From the NCBI GenBank assembly GCA_018396725.1, contig JAGTRC010000002.1, positions 62,001 to 126,000 of the forward strand: 64,000 nt of DNA, read 5' to 3'. Below are positions 16,701 through 25,161 of the stretch, piece after piece. Both the position numbers and the translations under genes were made by a program. Below the pieces are notes generated by a model, which had not been told where the DNA came from, ran no database searches, and saw nothing but the letters and a program-made list of their open reading frames with translations. This DNA comes from Candidatus Bathyarchaeota archaeon. GTDB taxonomy: Archaea; Thermoproteota; Bathyarchaeia; 40CM-2-53-6; DTGE01. Numbering within the stretch: position 1 is the first letter of the stretch; each line of letters opens with the position of its first letter.

Positions 16701-17390
16701 TTGAGGCGATACCTTGAGGGGAGGTTCCTCCATCGGAGGGATCGATTCACGGTCTGGGTCGAGGTTAACGGGAGGCCCTCCCTAGCCCATCTGCCAAATC
16801 CAGGCAGGCTCATGGAGCTCCTGAAGCCCGGGGCCGGGGTCCTCCTCTCAGAGATGAAGGATCCTAGGCGGAGAACCCCCTACGAGCTCCTCTTCATAGC
16901 CTCGAACGGGGAGCTTGTATCCGTGGATAGCAGGCTGCCGAACAGGATCTTTAAAGAGGCTGTGAAGGCTCAAAGCCTCAGAGAGTTCCAGGGGTGGAGG
17001 ATAGCCTTAGAGGAGCCTGGAACCCGTAGGGGCCGGCTGGACTTCCTATTGAGGAATGAGGCGAACGATGGGGAATGCTACGTGGAGGTTAAGTCCTGCA
17101 CTCTGGTCAGGGACGGCGTGGCCCTGTTCCCAGACGCCCCCACCGTGAGAGGGAGGCGGCATATAGAGGAGCTCATGGATGTCCGGAGGATGGGCTTCGA
17201 GGCCTCCCTGGTGTTCATAGTCCAGAGGCGGGGCGCTGAGTTGTTCAAGGCGAACGACTCCCTAGACCCCAAGTTCGCCGAAGCCCTAAGCAGGGCAGAG
17301 AGGAACGGAGTTAAAATATACGCTTACAGGGCAGCTGTAACCCCTCAGGGACACGAGGTAACCGGGAGGCTCCCCACCCTAATAGACTGA
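16701..17390 (+). CDS. sfsA: SfsA-family nucleic acid-binding protein/nuclease-like
   Basis: 229 residues beginning with TTG behind GGGGGAGGG. An N-terminal OB-like part with HLPNPGRLMELL and a C-terminal nuclease-like part with RGRLDFLL, CYVEVKSCTL and FPDAPTVRGRRH, the standard SfsA signature. Named from sugar fermentation stimulation in E. coli; DNA binding is reported and the PD-(D/E)xK-like residues (D...EVK) suggest a nuclease ancestry. Stands alone between archaemetzincin and macro-domain genes. Confidence 0.9.
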   Translation: MRRYLEGRFLHRRDRFTVWVEVNGRPSLAHLPNPGRLMELLKPGAGVLLSEMKDPRRRTPYELLFIASNGELVSVDSRLPNRIFKEAVKAQSLREFQGWRIALEEPGTRRGRLDFLLRNEANDGECYVEVKSCTLVRDGVALFPDAPTVRGRRHIEELMDVRRMGFEASLVFIVQRRGAELFKANDSLDPKFAEALSRAERNGVKIYAYRAAVTPQGHEVTGRLPTLID

Positions 17391-17558
17391 ACAGGGGGAT
17401 CAGCCCCAGAAGGACATGATAAAAATACTTATTAGTATTAAGGGGTGGGATCATCTAGAGGATTTGGAATCGACCCTTGGACAGGCCTGGGCAGGGGTCG
17501 ATCGGCCACCTCATAGCTGCAGTGAAGCAGCTTATGACCGGGTCGGGGATGAATCAAC

Positions 17559-18146
17559 TTGGAGGCCAGGATAGGCGGGGCCTTAATCAGGATAGTACAA
17601 GGAGACATAACCGAACAGGATGTGGACGCCATAGTCAACGCGGCCAACCCCAGCTTAATGGGTGGGGGAGGCGTCGACGGGGCGATCCATAGGAGGGGCG
17701 GCCCCGCGATCCTTGAGGAGTGTAAGAGGATACGCAGGTCGCGGTATCCCCGGGGCCTCCCGACGGGGGAGGCGGTTATAACCACCGGCGGCCAGCTTAA
17801 GGCTAGACACGTCATCCACACGGTGGGCCCCATATGGCGTGGGGGTGGAGCTGGGGAGGCTGAGCTGCTGGCGAAGGCCTACAGAAGCTCCCTGCGCCTG
17901 GCCGTGGAGAACGGCCTACATAGCGTAGCGTTTCCATCCATAAGCACCGGGGCCTACGGCTACCCTGTCGAGGAGGCCAGCAGGATAGCCCTCGAAGCCA
18001 TCAAGGAGTTCCTGGAGAGAGAAGACAAGCTTAAGGAGGTTAGGCTGGTCCTATATACAAGGGAGGTATACGAGGCCTTCAAAGAGGAGTTCAGGAGGGT
18101 CTTCAAAACCGGGTCGGCAGCAGAGTATTCTGAGGGAGAACTCTAA
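17559..18146 (+). CDS. Macro-domain protein (ADP-ribose / O-acetyl-ADP-ribose hydrolase type)
   Basis: 195 residues, a single macro domain. [29 protein letters not shown] at the front binds the adenine and distal ribose, and [12 protein letters not shown] wraps the diphosphate. The catalytic-loop N and D of the MacroD type ([12 protein letters not shown]) are kept, so ADP-ribosyl or acetyl-ADP-ribose removal is likely. TTG start at 17559. A protein of the ADP-ribosylglycohydrolase fold occurs at 37381, but that one has lost metal ligands. Confidence 0.9.
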   Translation: MEARIGGALIRIVQGDITEQDVDAIVNAANPSLMGGGGVDGAIHRRGGPAILEECKRIRRSRYPRGLPTGEAVITTGGQLKARHVIHTVGPIWRGGGAGEAELLAKAYRSSLRLAVENGLHSVAFPSISTGAYGYPVEEASRIALEAIKEFLEREDKLKEVRLVLYTREVYEAFKEEFRRVFKTGSAAEYSEGEL

Positions 18147-18255
18147 ACGGAGGCCCCGACGAGGCGGATGGGATCCATACACTCAAGGATAAAATTTAAA
18201 CGTCCATTTGGCATAGAATTGGTTGAACACAGTGTTTTATCTGCTGGGATAAGCA

Positions 18256-19668
18256 TTGGCTGAGATGGTGCCGACCGGGATAAAGGGCTTAGACGAGGTT
18301 CTGGAAGGAGGGTTTCCCAGAGGTTCCCTGATCCTCCTGGCTGGTAACCCAGGTACCGGTAAAACCGTCTTCTCCATGGAGTTCCTGGTTGGAGGTGTCA
18401 AGCTGGGAGAGCCCGGCGTATACGTGAGCTTCGCTGAAGGCCATGGAACCCTCGTAGAGAACCTCTCCAGCCATTTGGGCGTGGACTTGGCAGACCTCGA
18501 ATCCAAGGATAAGCTTAGGATCCTAGACTTCACAGCCATGAGGGAGGATTCTATGTCCGCCGTACTAGGCAGCATACTAGGAGAAGTTGAAGCCTTGGAG
18601 GCTAAACGCCTTGTGATAGACAGCTTCTCAGCCATGGCCCAGGCCTATAAGGAGCCCATAGACATCAGGGTGATCGTCCACACAGTCCTGGGGAAGATAG
18701 TGAGGCAGATGGGCTGCACGACCATAATGGTCGAGGAGGTGCCATTAGGCAAATCCAGGATAGGGAGGGGCATAGAGGAGTTCGTAGCCGATGGCCTGAT
18801 AATCCTCAGGATGGATAAGCTGGACGGCCGCTTATTCAGGGACCTGGAGATCGTCAAGCTCAGGGGGATGGAGCCCAGGGAGAGAAGCCTAGCTTTCACG
18901 CTTAAGGGCGGCCTCAAGGTCCTTACACCGTTGAAACCCATCGTTAAGCCTAACCGCCTACAGCCGATCCCTGATCCACTGGATAAGTACTCCACGGGCT
19001 CGAGGGATCTAGACTCCATTCTCGGAGGCGGGATACCCAAGGATTCCTCAACGCTCCTAGAAATCGCTGGAAAGATCTCCACCTGGGAGTATCACATGCT
19101 CATCGACCCTATGATGGCCAACTCCATAGCCCAGGGGAGGGCTGTCCTCAACATACCATCGATCGGCGCGGAGGCCGAGCAGATCCTGCACAGGATCTCC
19201 TCATATGGGATCGACGAGGGCATCCTCCACCGCCTCATGAGGATATGCGAGTTCTCCAGACCCTCCCCTGGAAGATCCTTCACCTTCGCCGTTGAAGGCA
19301 TAGACATAAGAGAGGACTTCAAGGTATACGCCGGGATCGCTGAGGAGCTGGAGGAGTCCACGGGGAAACCAATCCTGGCCGTGGTGGGGTTAGATACGTT
19401 AACAGCCATGTACGGTGAAGAGGCCTGCATGAGGATCCTAAGCCTAGGCGGCGCGAGGATGCTCCGGGGAACCGTGGTATATCTGATCAAGCCGGGCGTT
19501 GAAGGCCTAACCGAGAAATTCAGCCCCATAATGGACGTACACTTGAAACTAACCAGAGAGCATGGAGCGCTCATACTCTACGGTGTGAAGCCTAGAACAG
19601 GCCTATACGCCCTGGAGACCGATGCCTCAAAGGGTTACCCGCCGCTAAGCCTCATCCCAATGGTATAG
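18256..19668 (+). CDS. KaiC-like RecA-superfamily ATPase with degenerate second domain
   Basis: 470 residues. The first domain (about 1-235) has GIKGLDEVLEGGFPRGS, Walker A GNPGTGKT (about 30-37), a tandem-like EVEALEAKRLVIDSF Walker B and KLRGM. The second (about 250-470) repeats the opening (STGSRDLDSILGGGIPKDS), but its P-loop reads IAGKISTW and should not bind ATP in the usual way. This arrangement recalls archaeal KaiC-like and GvpD-type proteins, which work in signalling. TTG start 18256. Upstream an A+T-rich AAAATTTAAA (about 18191-18200) is a plausible TATA, and an AACACAGTGTT inverted repeat lies at 18226-18236. Confidence 0.82.
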   Translation: MAEMVPTGIKGLDEVLEGGFPRGSLILLAGNPGTGKTVFSMEFLVGGVKLGEPGVYVSFAEGHGTLVENLSSHLGVDLADLESKDKLRILDFTAMREDSMSAVLGSILGEVEALEAKRLVIDSFSAMAQAYKEPIDIRVIVHTVLGKIVRQMGCTTIMVEEVPLGKSRIGRGIEEFVADGLIILRMDKLDGRLFRDLEIVKLRGMEPRERSLAFTLKGGLKVLTPLKPIVKPNRLQPIPDPLDKYSTGSRDLDSILGGGIPKDSSTLLEIAGKISTWEYHMLIDPMMANSIAQGRAVLNIPSIGAEAEQILHRISSYGIDEGILHRLMRICEFSRPSPGRSFTFAVEGIDIREDFKVYAGIAEELEESTGKPILAVVGLDTLTAMYGEEACMRILSLGGARMLRGTVVYLIKPGVEGLTEKFSPIMDVHLKLTREHGALILYGVKPRTGLYALETDASKGYPPLSLIPMV

Positions 19669-19806
19669 GCTGAAACGTTAAACGACAACCGCAAAGCTGA
19701 ACCAGCACTTCCCCAGCCTAACTCCAAGATGAGGAGAGACCCGAGTGGGATGGGGCATACCCCTATCGTGAGGACCCTGTTCTCCGCGATCCCATCCTTC
19801 TACACC

Positions 19807-20463
19807 CTATGCTTCCTTCTTCAGGATCTCAACTCTGCATGAGGCTAACTTCCTAAACCTTTCGGCGTCCCCCTCATCCCCTACGATGGAGCCGTAGTGC
19901 ATGGGTATAGCTGCCTCGGCTTTTATGGTTCTAGTCGCCTGAGCGGCCTCATCCGCCGTCATAACGTAGGTTCCACTCACTGGGAGCAGGGCCAGATCCA
20001 CCTGGATCCCAGCCATCTCGGGGATATGGTCGGTGTCCCCAGCGTGGTATATCCGGACGCCGTCCAACGCCACTATATATCCTACCTTCATCTCATCCCT
20101 TGGATGGAAGACCCTTCCGGGAGCCCTATACTTATCCAGGTTATAAGCCGGTATGGCCTTCACGTGAACCCCGTCCACTTGGAGCTCATCCCCAGGCCTG
20201 ACCGTCTTGACCTCCCTAACCTTCAATCCCCCAAGCTGGCCTAGACATTCAGGCGTGGCTACGATCACCGTCTTCCCTGAGACTATCTTCCTCAAGTCCT
20301 CGGGGCTGCAATGGTCGAAGTGGTCGTGGGTTATCAGGATTAGATCGGCCTCGCCGACCCCAGCTATCCTAAATGGGTCTATATATATGGTCCTTGAACC
20401 CTCTATCCTGAAGCCCGCATGGCCGAGCCATGAAACCCTAAGACCCTTAAAATCCAGGGCCAA
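19807..20463 (-). CDS. UPF0173-type metal-dependent hydrolase (metallo-beta-lactamase fold)
   Basis: 218 residues. SWLGHAGFRIEG and IYIDPF open the family pattern; the metal motif is THDHFDHC, with further ligands in YHAGDTDHIPEM and PMHYGSIVG. All expected His/Asp residues are present, so it should be an active hydrolase of the UPF0173 type; natural substrate unknown. Monocistronic, with the convergent KaiC-like gene downstream. Confidence 0.88.
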   Translation of the reverse strand: MALDFKGLRVSWLGHAGFRIEGSRTIYIDPFRIAGVGEADLILITHDHFDHCSPEDLRKIVSGKTVIVATPECLGQLGGLKVREVKTVRPGDELQVDGVHVKAIPAYNLDKYRAPGRVFHPRDEMKVGYIVALDGVRIYHAGDTDHIPEMAGIQVDLALLPVSGTYVMTADEAAQATRTIKAEAAIPMHYGSIVGDEGDAERFRKLASCRVEILKKEA

Positions 20464-20635
20464 AGACGCCTCCCACCTCCAATCAATCGAGCATCAACTA
20501 ACCCTAACTATAACCAATTATAAATAGGTAACCATTGATGGATGATTGTTGGTTGGGGCAGCTCCCTCCTCAGGCGTCTCTACTCATCCTGCCCGCCCAT
20601 CTATGTGGTCCCTCCTCCCTTATGCCACCTTCTCG

Positions 20636-21673
20636 TTAAGCCAGGCATTTAGCTATCTCCAGGAGTTCGAACACGAACTCCGCTGTGAGCTCCTCAGCTG
20701 AGACCTCCACTTTCTCGCTGTAGTCGTCGGTTAAAGGTGCGTGGAACCCCTTCCAACCTCCATCCCTCCCCTGGGTCTCCAGGAAGGTTTTATCAGCGAC
20801 CTTCTCGGCTAGGAGCCTATGCTCCGATCTCCCAGTAGCCTGGTATAGCAGGGCGGCCCCCCACCCATCCTTACATTTAGAGGGCCACCTGAAGGACTCT
20901 GCTTTGGAGCTTGAGGAGATCTTGAAGTACACTTCCTCCGCGGCCTCTAAGTATCCCGTCTTACCGGTGGCCTTGTAGAGGTCTGAGAGGAGAACCATGG
21001 CTATGCCTGAGTGATAGAAGTGCTGCTCGGGCTTCGAGGTATCCACCACATGGGTCATCCATCGGTTTTCAGGTATGGCCCTTAAGAGGTCGTCGCTCCA
21101 GCAATCATATACGTAGTAGAGTTTACCGGGCTCAGGTTGAAGCTCCGCCATCCTCCTTAAAAGCTGGCCAGCCCTCTCGGCCTGGGCGATCCTGCCGTAG
21201 TAGAGGGATATCCATCCGCCCATGGCCGTGTTCAGGATGTCGACTCTCCCGCCTTCGAGGGTGCTCATGAAGCCCCCGCAGCCCACCTGATACCTTGAAA
21301 GTCCATCCATGGCCTCCACGGATGCCACGTCGAACCTCATAAGCTTCAGGGACCCCAGCATTATCCAGGCGTTGGGGTAGAAGGCCGTCCCAGCCCCATC
21401 CGAGCTTTCAGGGTTAAAGGTCAGCTTGAACTCTCCAGGCCTTATGAGGGCCTTGTCTCTAAGCCAGTTGAGGAGCCTGTTAGCCTCCACCACCTTCCCC
21501 GCGTAGGCTAGGGCTGCAACAGCCTTGTACATGGGTCCAAGCCCGAGCTCAGGCCTTATGGAGCCATCCTTCAACTGCCTATTGGCCAGCCACTCAGCTC
21601 CTCTAATGGCAGCCTCCACGTAGCGTCTAACCCTAGAGTCAGCGGTCACGACGGCGAAACCCCCAGTCCACAC
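20636..21673 (-). CDS. Unknown protein, predicted alpha/alpha toroid
   Basis: 345 residues made of paired helices with repeated small-aromatic turns (EWLANRQLKDGSI, GWGAALLYQATG, GRDGGWKGFHAP). This looks like the alpha-alpha barrel shared by glycosidases of the six-hairpin type and terpene cyclase/prenyltransferase folds. There is no clear catalytic motif and no secretion signal. The true start may lie a few codons after ATG 21673. No neighbour suggests a role; I cannot name a function. Confidence 0.6.
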   Translation of the reverse strand: MWTGGFAVVTADSRVRRYVEAAIRGAEWLANRQLKDGSIRPELGLGPMYKAVAALAYAGKVVEANRLLNWLRDKALIRPGEFKLTFNPESSDGAGTAFYPNAWIMLGSLKLMRFDVASVEAMDGLSRYQVGCGGFMSTLEGGRVDILNTAMGGWISLYYGRIAQAERAGQLLRRMAELQPEPGKLYYVYDCWSDDLLRAIPENRWMTHVVDTSKPEQHFYHSGIAMVLLSDLYKATGKTGYLEAAEEVYFKISSSSKAESFRWPSKCKDGWGAALLYQATGRSEHRLLAEKVADKTFLETQGRDGGWKGFHAPLTDDYSEKVEVSAEELTAEFVFELLEIAKCLA

Positions 21674-21858
21674 CTTTAACCCATAGGAGGCCTCACATTT
21701 AGTATATTAAGCTAAGCAGTAGACGGCGTGGGTTCCTCCTCTCAGAGAGAAGCCTCAACCATGAATCTTGGAGGTTAAATCTTAAGTTGAGGCGGAGGGA
21801 CTACTAGGGCTTAGGGTTTTAACGTATCCAGTCGATGAGTTGAGGGGTGGTCGTGGAG

Positions 21859-22821
21859 ATGAACCTGATAGCCATAGCCACTACGGGCGGCGATGCCCCC
21901 GGGATGAACGCCGCCATAAGGGCTGCCGTCAGAGTGGCTGCAGCCGAGAACATCGACGTGATAGGCTTCGAGAGGGGTTACGCGGGCATCCTAGCCGATG
22001 AGTATAGGTTCCTGGATGCTAGGAGCGTGGGCGGTATAATCCATCTTGGGGGGACCTTCCTTAAGACGTCGAGGGCTGAGGCCATGAGGACTAAGGAAGG
22101 CATATCCAGGGCGGCTGAGGTCCTTAAGGGGCACCGCGTCGACGGCCTGATCGTGATAGGGGGTAACGGCTCATTCAGGGCTGCCTGCAAACTCCATGGG
22201 GAGAGCGGCGTCCCCGTTATAGGGATCCCCGCCACCATAGACAACGACCTGGCAGGGACGGATACTACAATAGGCTTCGACACGGCCGTGAATACAGCCC
22301 TGGAGGCTTTGGATAAGATAAGGGATACCGCCACCTCCCATGAAAGGGTCTTCGTGGTGGAGGTGATGGGCAGGGACAGGGGCTTCATAGCGTTGGAGGT
22401 GGGCGTAGCCGCCGGCGCCGAGATCATACTCATACCCGAGATCGGATACGATATAGAGGGAGTTTGCCGCAGGCTCCTGGAGAGCCACCGTAAGGGTAAG
22501 AGATCCGGCATAATAGTCATGGCTGAGGGGGCTGGGGACTGCACGAGGGTCGCGGAAGCCGTGGAGGACTACACGGGGTTCGAGGTCCGCCTCACAAGGC
22601 TTGGACACATCCAGAGGGGCGGATCGCCGACAGCCTACAGCCGGCTTCTAGCCTGCAGGATGGGGGCTGCGAGCGTCGGGTTCCTGTTGGAGGGGAGGAG
22701 GAGGGATATGACGGGGATCCAGAGGGGGGAGATAGTGCCCGTGGATCTGGAATACGCCTGCACAGCTGAGAAGCCTATAGATGAACGGCTCTACAAGCTC
22801 GCGTTAACACTTTCAACCTAG
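21859..22821 (+). CDS. pfkA: 6-phosphofructokinase, bacterial PfkA type
   Basis: 320 residues from ATG 21859 (the frame opens at GTG 21847). TTGGDAPGMNAAIR, GGNGSF, PATIDNDLAGTDTTIGFDTA, VEVMGRDRGFIAL and LGHIQRGGSPTAYSRLLA form the PfkA active site. In the two positions that separate donors, the GGxGS glycine is ATP-like, and A replaces G/K before TIDND, so ATP rather than pyrophosphate is favoured. Catalyses fructose 6-phosphate to fructose 1,6-bisphosphate. Most archaea use unrelated ADP-dependent or PfkB-type enzymes, so this is probably of bacterial origin. Confidence 0.9.
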   Translation: MNLIAIATTGGDAPGMNAAIRAAVRVAAAENIDVIGFERGYAGILADEYRFLDARSVGGIIHLGGTFLKTSRAEAMRTKEGISRAAEVLKGHRVDGLIVIGGNGSFRAACKLHGESGVPVIGIPATIDNDLAGTDTTIGFDTAVNTALEALDKIRDTATSHERVFVVEVMGRDRGFIALEVGVAAGAEIILIPEIGYDIEGVCRRLLESHRKGKRSGIIVMAEGAGDCTRVAEAVEDYTGFEVRLTRLGHIQRGGSPTAYSRLLACRMGAASVGFLLEGRRRDMTGIQRGEIVPVDLEYACTAEKPIDERLYKLALTLST

Positions 22822-22935
22822 ACGATGAATGGTATGAACACTTAACAGATATGGTATTAAACGGGGGATGGAAGAAAGATAGGGGCGGAGGCGGTATAAA
22901 AGAGGGGCGTTATGGGGGATCGGGTTTCCACGGCC

Positions 22936-23139
22936 TTATTCTGTGACCGTTATGGCTTCCGTGGGACATTGAGTGGTGCAGGCCATGCACATTATGCATT
23001 CATCAGCCCTTACAGGCACCGATTTAGGCGTATCAGGGTATTCGGGGAGGTTCTTCATCTCAAAGACGTTTACTGGACATACCTGAGTGCAGACCGCATC
23101 CCCATTACACTTGCTCCAATCAACCTTGACGGTCGGCAT
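22936..23139 (-). CDS. Ferredoxin with two 4Fe-4S motifs
   Basis: 67 residues from ATG 23139, which follows a GGTGGT ribosome-binding site; the longer frame to 23229 has an unlikely leader. First cluster CNGDAVCTQVCPVN, second CIMCMACTTQCPTEA, so all eight cysteines are arranged as CxxxxCxxxCP and CxxCxxxCP. The wider first spacing resembles archaeal ferredoxins with an inserted residue. An electron carrier for oxidoreductases; partners unknown. Confidence 0.88.
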   Translation of the reverse strand: MPTVKVDWSKCNGDAVCTQVCPVNVFEMKNLPEYPDTPKSVPVRADECIMCMACTTQCPTEAITVTE

Positions 23140-23234
23140 ACGACCACCAAGATAGGATACCCGGGCTTGGGATATATAAATTTCCTCCGGATCCTCCGGC
23201 AGAGGCTGCTTAGAGGGACGGCCATCCATGAGCT

Positions 23235-24035
23235 CTATCCCCTTATATTTAAGGATTCCAGGGCCTCCACGATCCTCCTAGCCATGTAATAGGGGAACGC
23301 CGTGGACACGAGGTTTCTGAATCCTTCATCTCCCCGGATGGCGCACCCCCCAGCCGGGGTCAAGCTCATGGATCCCGTCGTTAAAGGCCCCGCGACGCTC
23401 TCGGCGCACAAGGGGAAGTACGCCCCTAGACTCACCTGCAGCCTCCTGCCGTAAACGTAGTGGTAAGCCTCTAAAAGCAGGGTTGCCTTCATGGAATCCC
23501 CTAGGACGATTACGACGTCCGGGTCGGATGGAGCCCTCCCCAACGGGGCATATAAAACCCCCTTCACGCCCATCGGAACCGTTGGAACCTCCCGGAGATA
23601 TCTCTCAAGGAGCTCCCCACTCCTAAACTTGTTCCGGGAACCATACCCTACTGAGTCCATGAACGCCCCCTTTAACCCGTTTCTATGACTAGCTAACCCC
23701 AGGCACAAGGCGCCGATCATACAGCTATGCTTGGATGACGGGGAGTGGAGGCTCTCCCCCTTGTGCGCCCTCCAAATCATGTGGCAGTGGGGTGACGGCC
23801 CCTCGGGCTCATGGAAGTACGCTGGAGGAGGCTCATCTCTCAACAGCTTAACGGCTACCGGGTCACCCTCCAGTTTCAACGTGGATCGAAGGATTACGTG
23901 AAGCCTCCGCCTCAGCTCCTCCCCGGCCGAGGCCCCGGTCCTTCTAAGCCGGGCTCCCGATGCTATTCTTACCCCGCATCTATCGCAGAACCTCGAATGT
24001 CGAGGTATCTCCTCAAGGCAGACCGGGCATCTCAA
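23235..24035 (-). CDS. DUF169 protein with N-terminal zinc ribbon
   Basis: 266 residues. Zinc ribbon CPVCLEE...CDRCG at residues 3-20, then a DUF169 domain (from about 38) with LEGDPVAVKLL, KHSCMIGALCLGL and LTPAGGCAIRGDEGF and several conserved cysteines and histidines (C130-C135 region). DUF169 proteins are frequent in anaerobic archaea and often stand near redox or corrinoid genes; function unknown. The ferredoxin gene follows 95 bases downstream on the same strand. Confidence 0.8.
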   Translation of the reverse strand: MRCPVCLEEIPRHSRFCDRCGVRIASGARLRRTGASAGEELRRRLHVILRSTLKLEGDPVAVKLLRDEPPPAYFHEPEGPSPHCHMIWRAHKGESLHSPSSKHSCMIGALCLGLASHRNGLKGAFMDSVGYGSRNKFRSGELLERYLREVPTVPMGVKGVLYAPLGRAPSDPDVVIVLGDSMKATLLLEAYHYVYGRRLQVSLGAYFPLCAESVAGPLTTGSMSLTPAGGCAIRGDEGFRNLVSTAFPYYMARRIVEALESLNIRG

Positions 24036-24130
24036 GGAATATCATCCGAACCATTCTTCGATGCCGGTTGATTACCCTTCCCTTCCCCGCCGGGTCCGTC
24101 TCCCCCTCCAGGAGTAAATAATTGTTTATG

Positions 24131-24196
24131 GTCAGTAGAGGTGCATCACGGCATCAGGCTTCAGAGCCTTGCCGAGCAGATCAGTCTACATCATCC
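24131..24196 (-). ncRNA. Possible C/D box sRNA
   Basis: In the 238-base gap between two minus-strand genes the complement reads GATGATGT (C-like box), a CTGA about 24 bases later (D'), a TGATGCC (C'-like), 14 bases, and CTGA (D). Order and box sequences fit an archaeal methylation-guide sRNA, but C' is imperfect and the C-D' spacer is long. Nothing else is recognisable in 24036-24273. Confidence 0.25.
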
Positions 24197-24273
24197 TCTA
24201 AATTCAGGGTTGAAGCCTTGCCCTATTAAAATATTTCTTCAGTTCCCCTTTCTCCACGGAATCCCCTCGGGAT

Positions 24274-25158
24274 TCATGGTTGCCTGGTCCCGCAGCGAGG
24301 GCAATACACGGCTATGGGGCTCAGAGGCTCCCCGCATTCTATACAGTACTTCGCCGGGACGGGCTTAGGCCTCATCTCAGGCTCTTCCCTGGCGGCCTCC
24401 TTGGCCTTCATGGAATAGTATAGACACGTCACCGCCACAGGGTATATGGGCTCTACGATGGCGGTGATCACGACGGATATTATGTAGCCCATGGGTTCGA
24501 AGGCCACCGCGATCATGCCTCCGAGGATCTCCGAGGCAGATATCGCCGCCACGAGTATTATGAGGAGTGTTAAGGTTTTACCCCAGCGTTTTGAGACCAG
24601 ACGCCTGCTATCACTTAGGCTTTCAAAGGCTCCCCTATCCTCCAACATTATTACGGGTATTATGAGTGAGAACATCACGGCGAATATTACCCCTGGTACG
24701 ATGAGGAGTATTAGTCCTATCCCTATCAACAGGTTCGCGGTGAAGCTTGCAGCTAATAGCCGAGGGGCCCTCCGTATAGCCCGCCCTGCGAGCTCCCTCG
24801 CCTTCAATGTTTCGCCCGCTAACAAAGTTGAGGAATACCCCACCGAGTATCCTTGAATCACCACTGTGAGGATCCAGCCCACCACCCCGATTACGATGAT
24901 AACCTTCGAGAGGCTGAGGAGCCAGTCCAACAGGGCCCCCGACCCTGTGAAATCCATCATCGGGAAAGGGGGCAGCGTGGACAGGGCCCAATGGTTGAGG
25001 GCTGCAAATGCGGCTCCGAGGATCAGATATGGCGTGAAGAGGTTTACGAATCCGCGCCTATAGACCCTAAATGAATACTCTAAAACCTCCCAGAGGCTTA
25101 ACTCTCCCCTGAACCTGATATTCCCGGGGATCATATTCGAAACCATCCAGGCGAACAT
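24274..25158 (-). CDS. Multi-helix membrane protein with C-terminal zinc ribbon
   Basis: 294 residues. About six hydrophobic helices in pairs, with the internal motif GETLKARELAGRAIRRAPRL and LIVPGVIFAVMFSLIIPVIM found in the 'glycerophosphoryl diester phosphodiesterase membrane domain' family. The tail carries CIECGEPLS...CPRCG, a zinc ribbon facing the cytoplasm. Function unknown. It follows valS by three bases and is likely in its operon. Confidence 0.75.
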   Translation of the reverse strand: MFAWMVSNMIPGNIRFRGELSLWEVLEYSFRVYRRGFVNLFTPYLILGAAFAALNHWALSTLPPFPMMDFTGSGALLDWLLSLSKVIIVIGVVGWILTVVIQGYSVGYSSTLLAGETLKARELAGRAIRRAPRLLAASFTANLLIGIGLILLIVPGVIFAVMFSLIIPVIMLEDRGAFESLSDSRRLVSKRWGKTLTLLIILVAAISASEILGGMIAVAFEPMGYIISVVITAIVEPIYPVAVTCLYYSMKAKEAAREEPEMRPKPVPAKYCIECGEPLSPIAVYCPRCGTRQP

Positions 25159-25161
25159 CCC

